Positions 28,085-28,392 of a stretch of DNA of 28,392 bases are shown piece by piece (position 1 is the stretch's first letter; each line of letters opens with the position of its first letter). The notes beneath the pieces were generated by a model. The model saw nothing but the letters and a program-made list of their open reading frames with translations. It was not told the DNA's origin and made no database searches. The position numbers were made by a program, and so were the translations under genes. The stretch comes from CADCVT01 sp035940955 (lineage in GTDB: Bacteria > Actinomycetota > Thermoleophilia > Solirubrobacterales > Solirubrobacteraceae): assembly GCA_035940955.1 (NCBI GenBank), contig DASZEJ010000148.1:1-28392 (forward strand), read 5' to 3'.

Positions 28085-28392
28085 CTAGGCGACCGAGAAG
28101 GCGACGGTGCGGGTCGCCGGGTCGGCCCGGTCGAGCCGCACGGCCACCTCGGTTCCCGGCTCGAGGCCCTTCTCGATCCGGCCGCGCACCGCGGGTTCCC
28201 GGAGCTGGACGAGCCCTTCGTCGATCACCACCGCCTCGAACCGCTCGCCCTCCCGGCCGGCGAGGAGGACCGCCTCGACGAGGTCGACCACGCCCCGCTC
28301 GACGGCCCGGGCGCGCTTGACCGCCGCCGCCATCGCCTCCGGGAGCCCGGGCAGCTGCACGCGGATGGCGTCGGGCACCGGCTCGCCCGCGC
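28085..28392 (-). CDS. RNB-domain (RNase II family) ribonuclease, C-terminal part (runs off right edge)
   Basis: The frame is open to the right edge, so only the last ~100 residues are seen. They read VQLPGLPEAMAAAVKRARAV, then VDLVEAVLLAGREGERFEAV, VQLREPAVRGRIE and ADPATRTVAFSVA. This matches the C-terminus of actinobacterial RNB-domain ribonucleases, where a small OB/S1-like domain follows the catalytic RNB domain. The catalytic aspartates are outside the window. The enzyme family degrades single-stranded RNA 3' to 5'. A GTG at 28378 could be mistaken for a start but lies well inside the family alignment. Identification is by resemblance of a short region. Confidence 0.65.
   Translation of the reverse strand, partial: AGEPVPDAIRVQLPGLPEAMAAAVKRARAVERGVVDLVEAVLLAGREGERFEAVVIDEGLVQLREPAVRGRIEKGLEPGTEVAVRLDRADPATRTVAFSVA

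Noticed and set aside
1..28392. tRNA, rRNA, CRISPR array, transposase, integrase or phage genes
   Set aside because: I looked through intergenic gaps and translations and found none. All gaps without genes are shorter than about 150 bp, apart from the remnant zone at 1332-1755.

Overview
This is a very GC-rich, gene-dense bacterial chromosome segment. Many genes start with GTG, many neighbours overlap by ATGA or GTGA, and several genes have a -10-like hexamer 6-8 nt before the start codon, as in leaderless transcription. Together with the protein families (PucR-type regulator, CU044_5270-like sigma partner, DUF2237, LVIVD-repeat protein, HipA/DUF3037 pair) this points to a high-GC actinobacterium. 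Thermoleophilia/Solirubrobacterales is my best guess, but only an inference. I see no rRNA, tRNA, CRISPR array, insertion sequence or phage gene.

Layout, left to right. (1) 1-2163: the 5' part of a PucR-type regulator diverges from a fatty-acid desaturase. Two gene remnants follow (a collapsed RibD/DHFR-family gene and a frameshifted acetyltransferase tail), then a VOC-family protein. (2) 2244-5728: a CPA2 cation/proton antiporter, a DUF2237 protein, and an overlapping pair read as trans-3-hydroxy-L-proline dehydratase plus an ornithine-cyclodeaminase-family reductase, which would turn trans-3-hydroxyproline into proline. (3) 5751-8433: a type III polyketide synthase and an overlapping FAD monooxygenase, with three tandem 50-bp copies of the monooxygenase gene end. 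(4) 8546-11619: an ECF-like sigma factor overlapping a membrane-anchored partner, a small membrane protein, an aldo/keto reductase and a small secreted Cys-rich protein. (5) 11630-15778: an intact DHFR-family protein, a GNAT acetyltransferase and a large GH38 alpha-mannosidase. (6) 15817-19473, minus strand: carbamoyltransferase, family-2 glycosyltransferase, small zinc-ribbon protein and secreted protein, probably partly co-transcribed. (7) 19550-20983: a secreted LVIVD-type beta-propeller. (8) 20985-23731, minus strand: a compressed operon of DnaJ-domain protein, hotdog thioesterase, HipA-family kinase, and a single reading frame joining DUF3037 to a complete pyridoxamine 5'-phosphate oxidase. 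(9) 23744-27616: a STAS-domain protein diverging from a GMC alcohol oxidase/aldehyde dehydrogenase operon. (10) 27646 to the right edge: a MerR-like HTH protein and the 3' end of an RNB-domain ribonuclease.

The most unusual item is the DUF3037-PdxH fusion inside the DnaJ/thioesterase/HipA operon. It ties a widespread but poorly understood HipA-kinase/DUF3037 pair to vitamin B6 cofactor synthesis. Next are the carbamoyltransferase-glycosyltransferase unit, the type III PKS pair that lacks a methyltransferase, and the tandem repeat at the monooxygenase gene end. All functional statements rest on motifs read by eye; no database search was possible.
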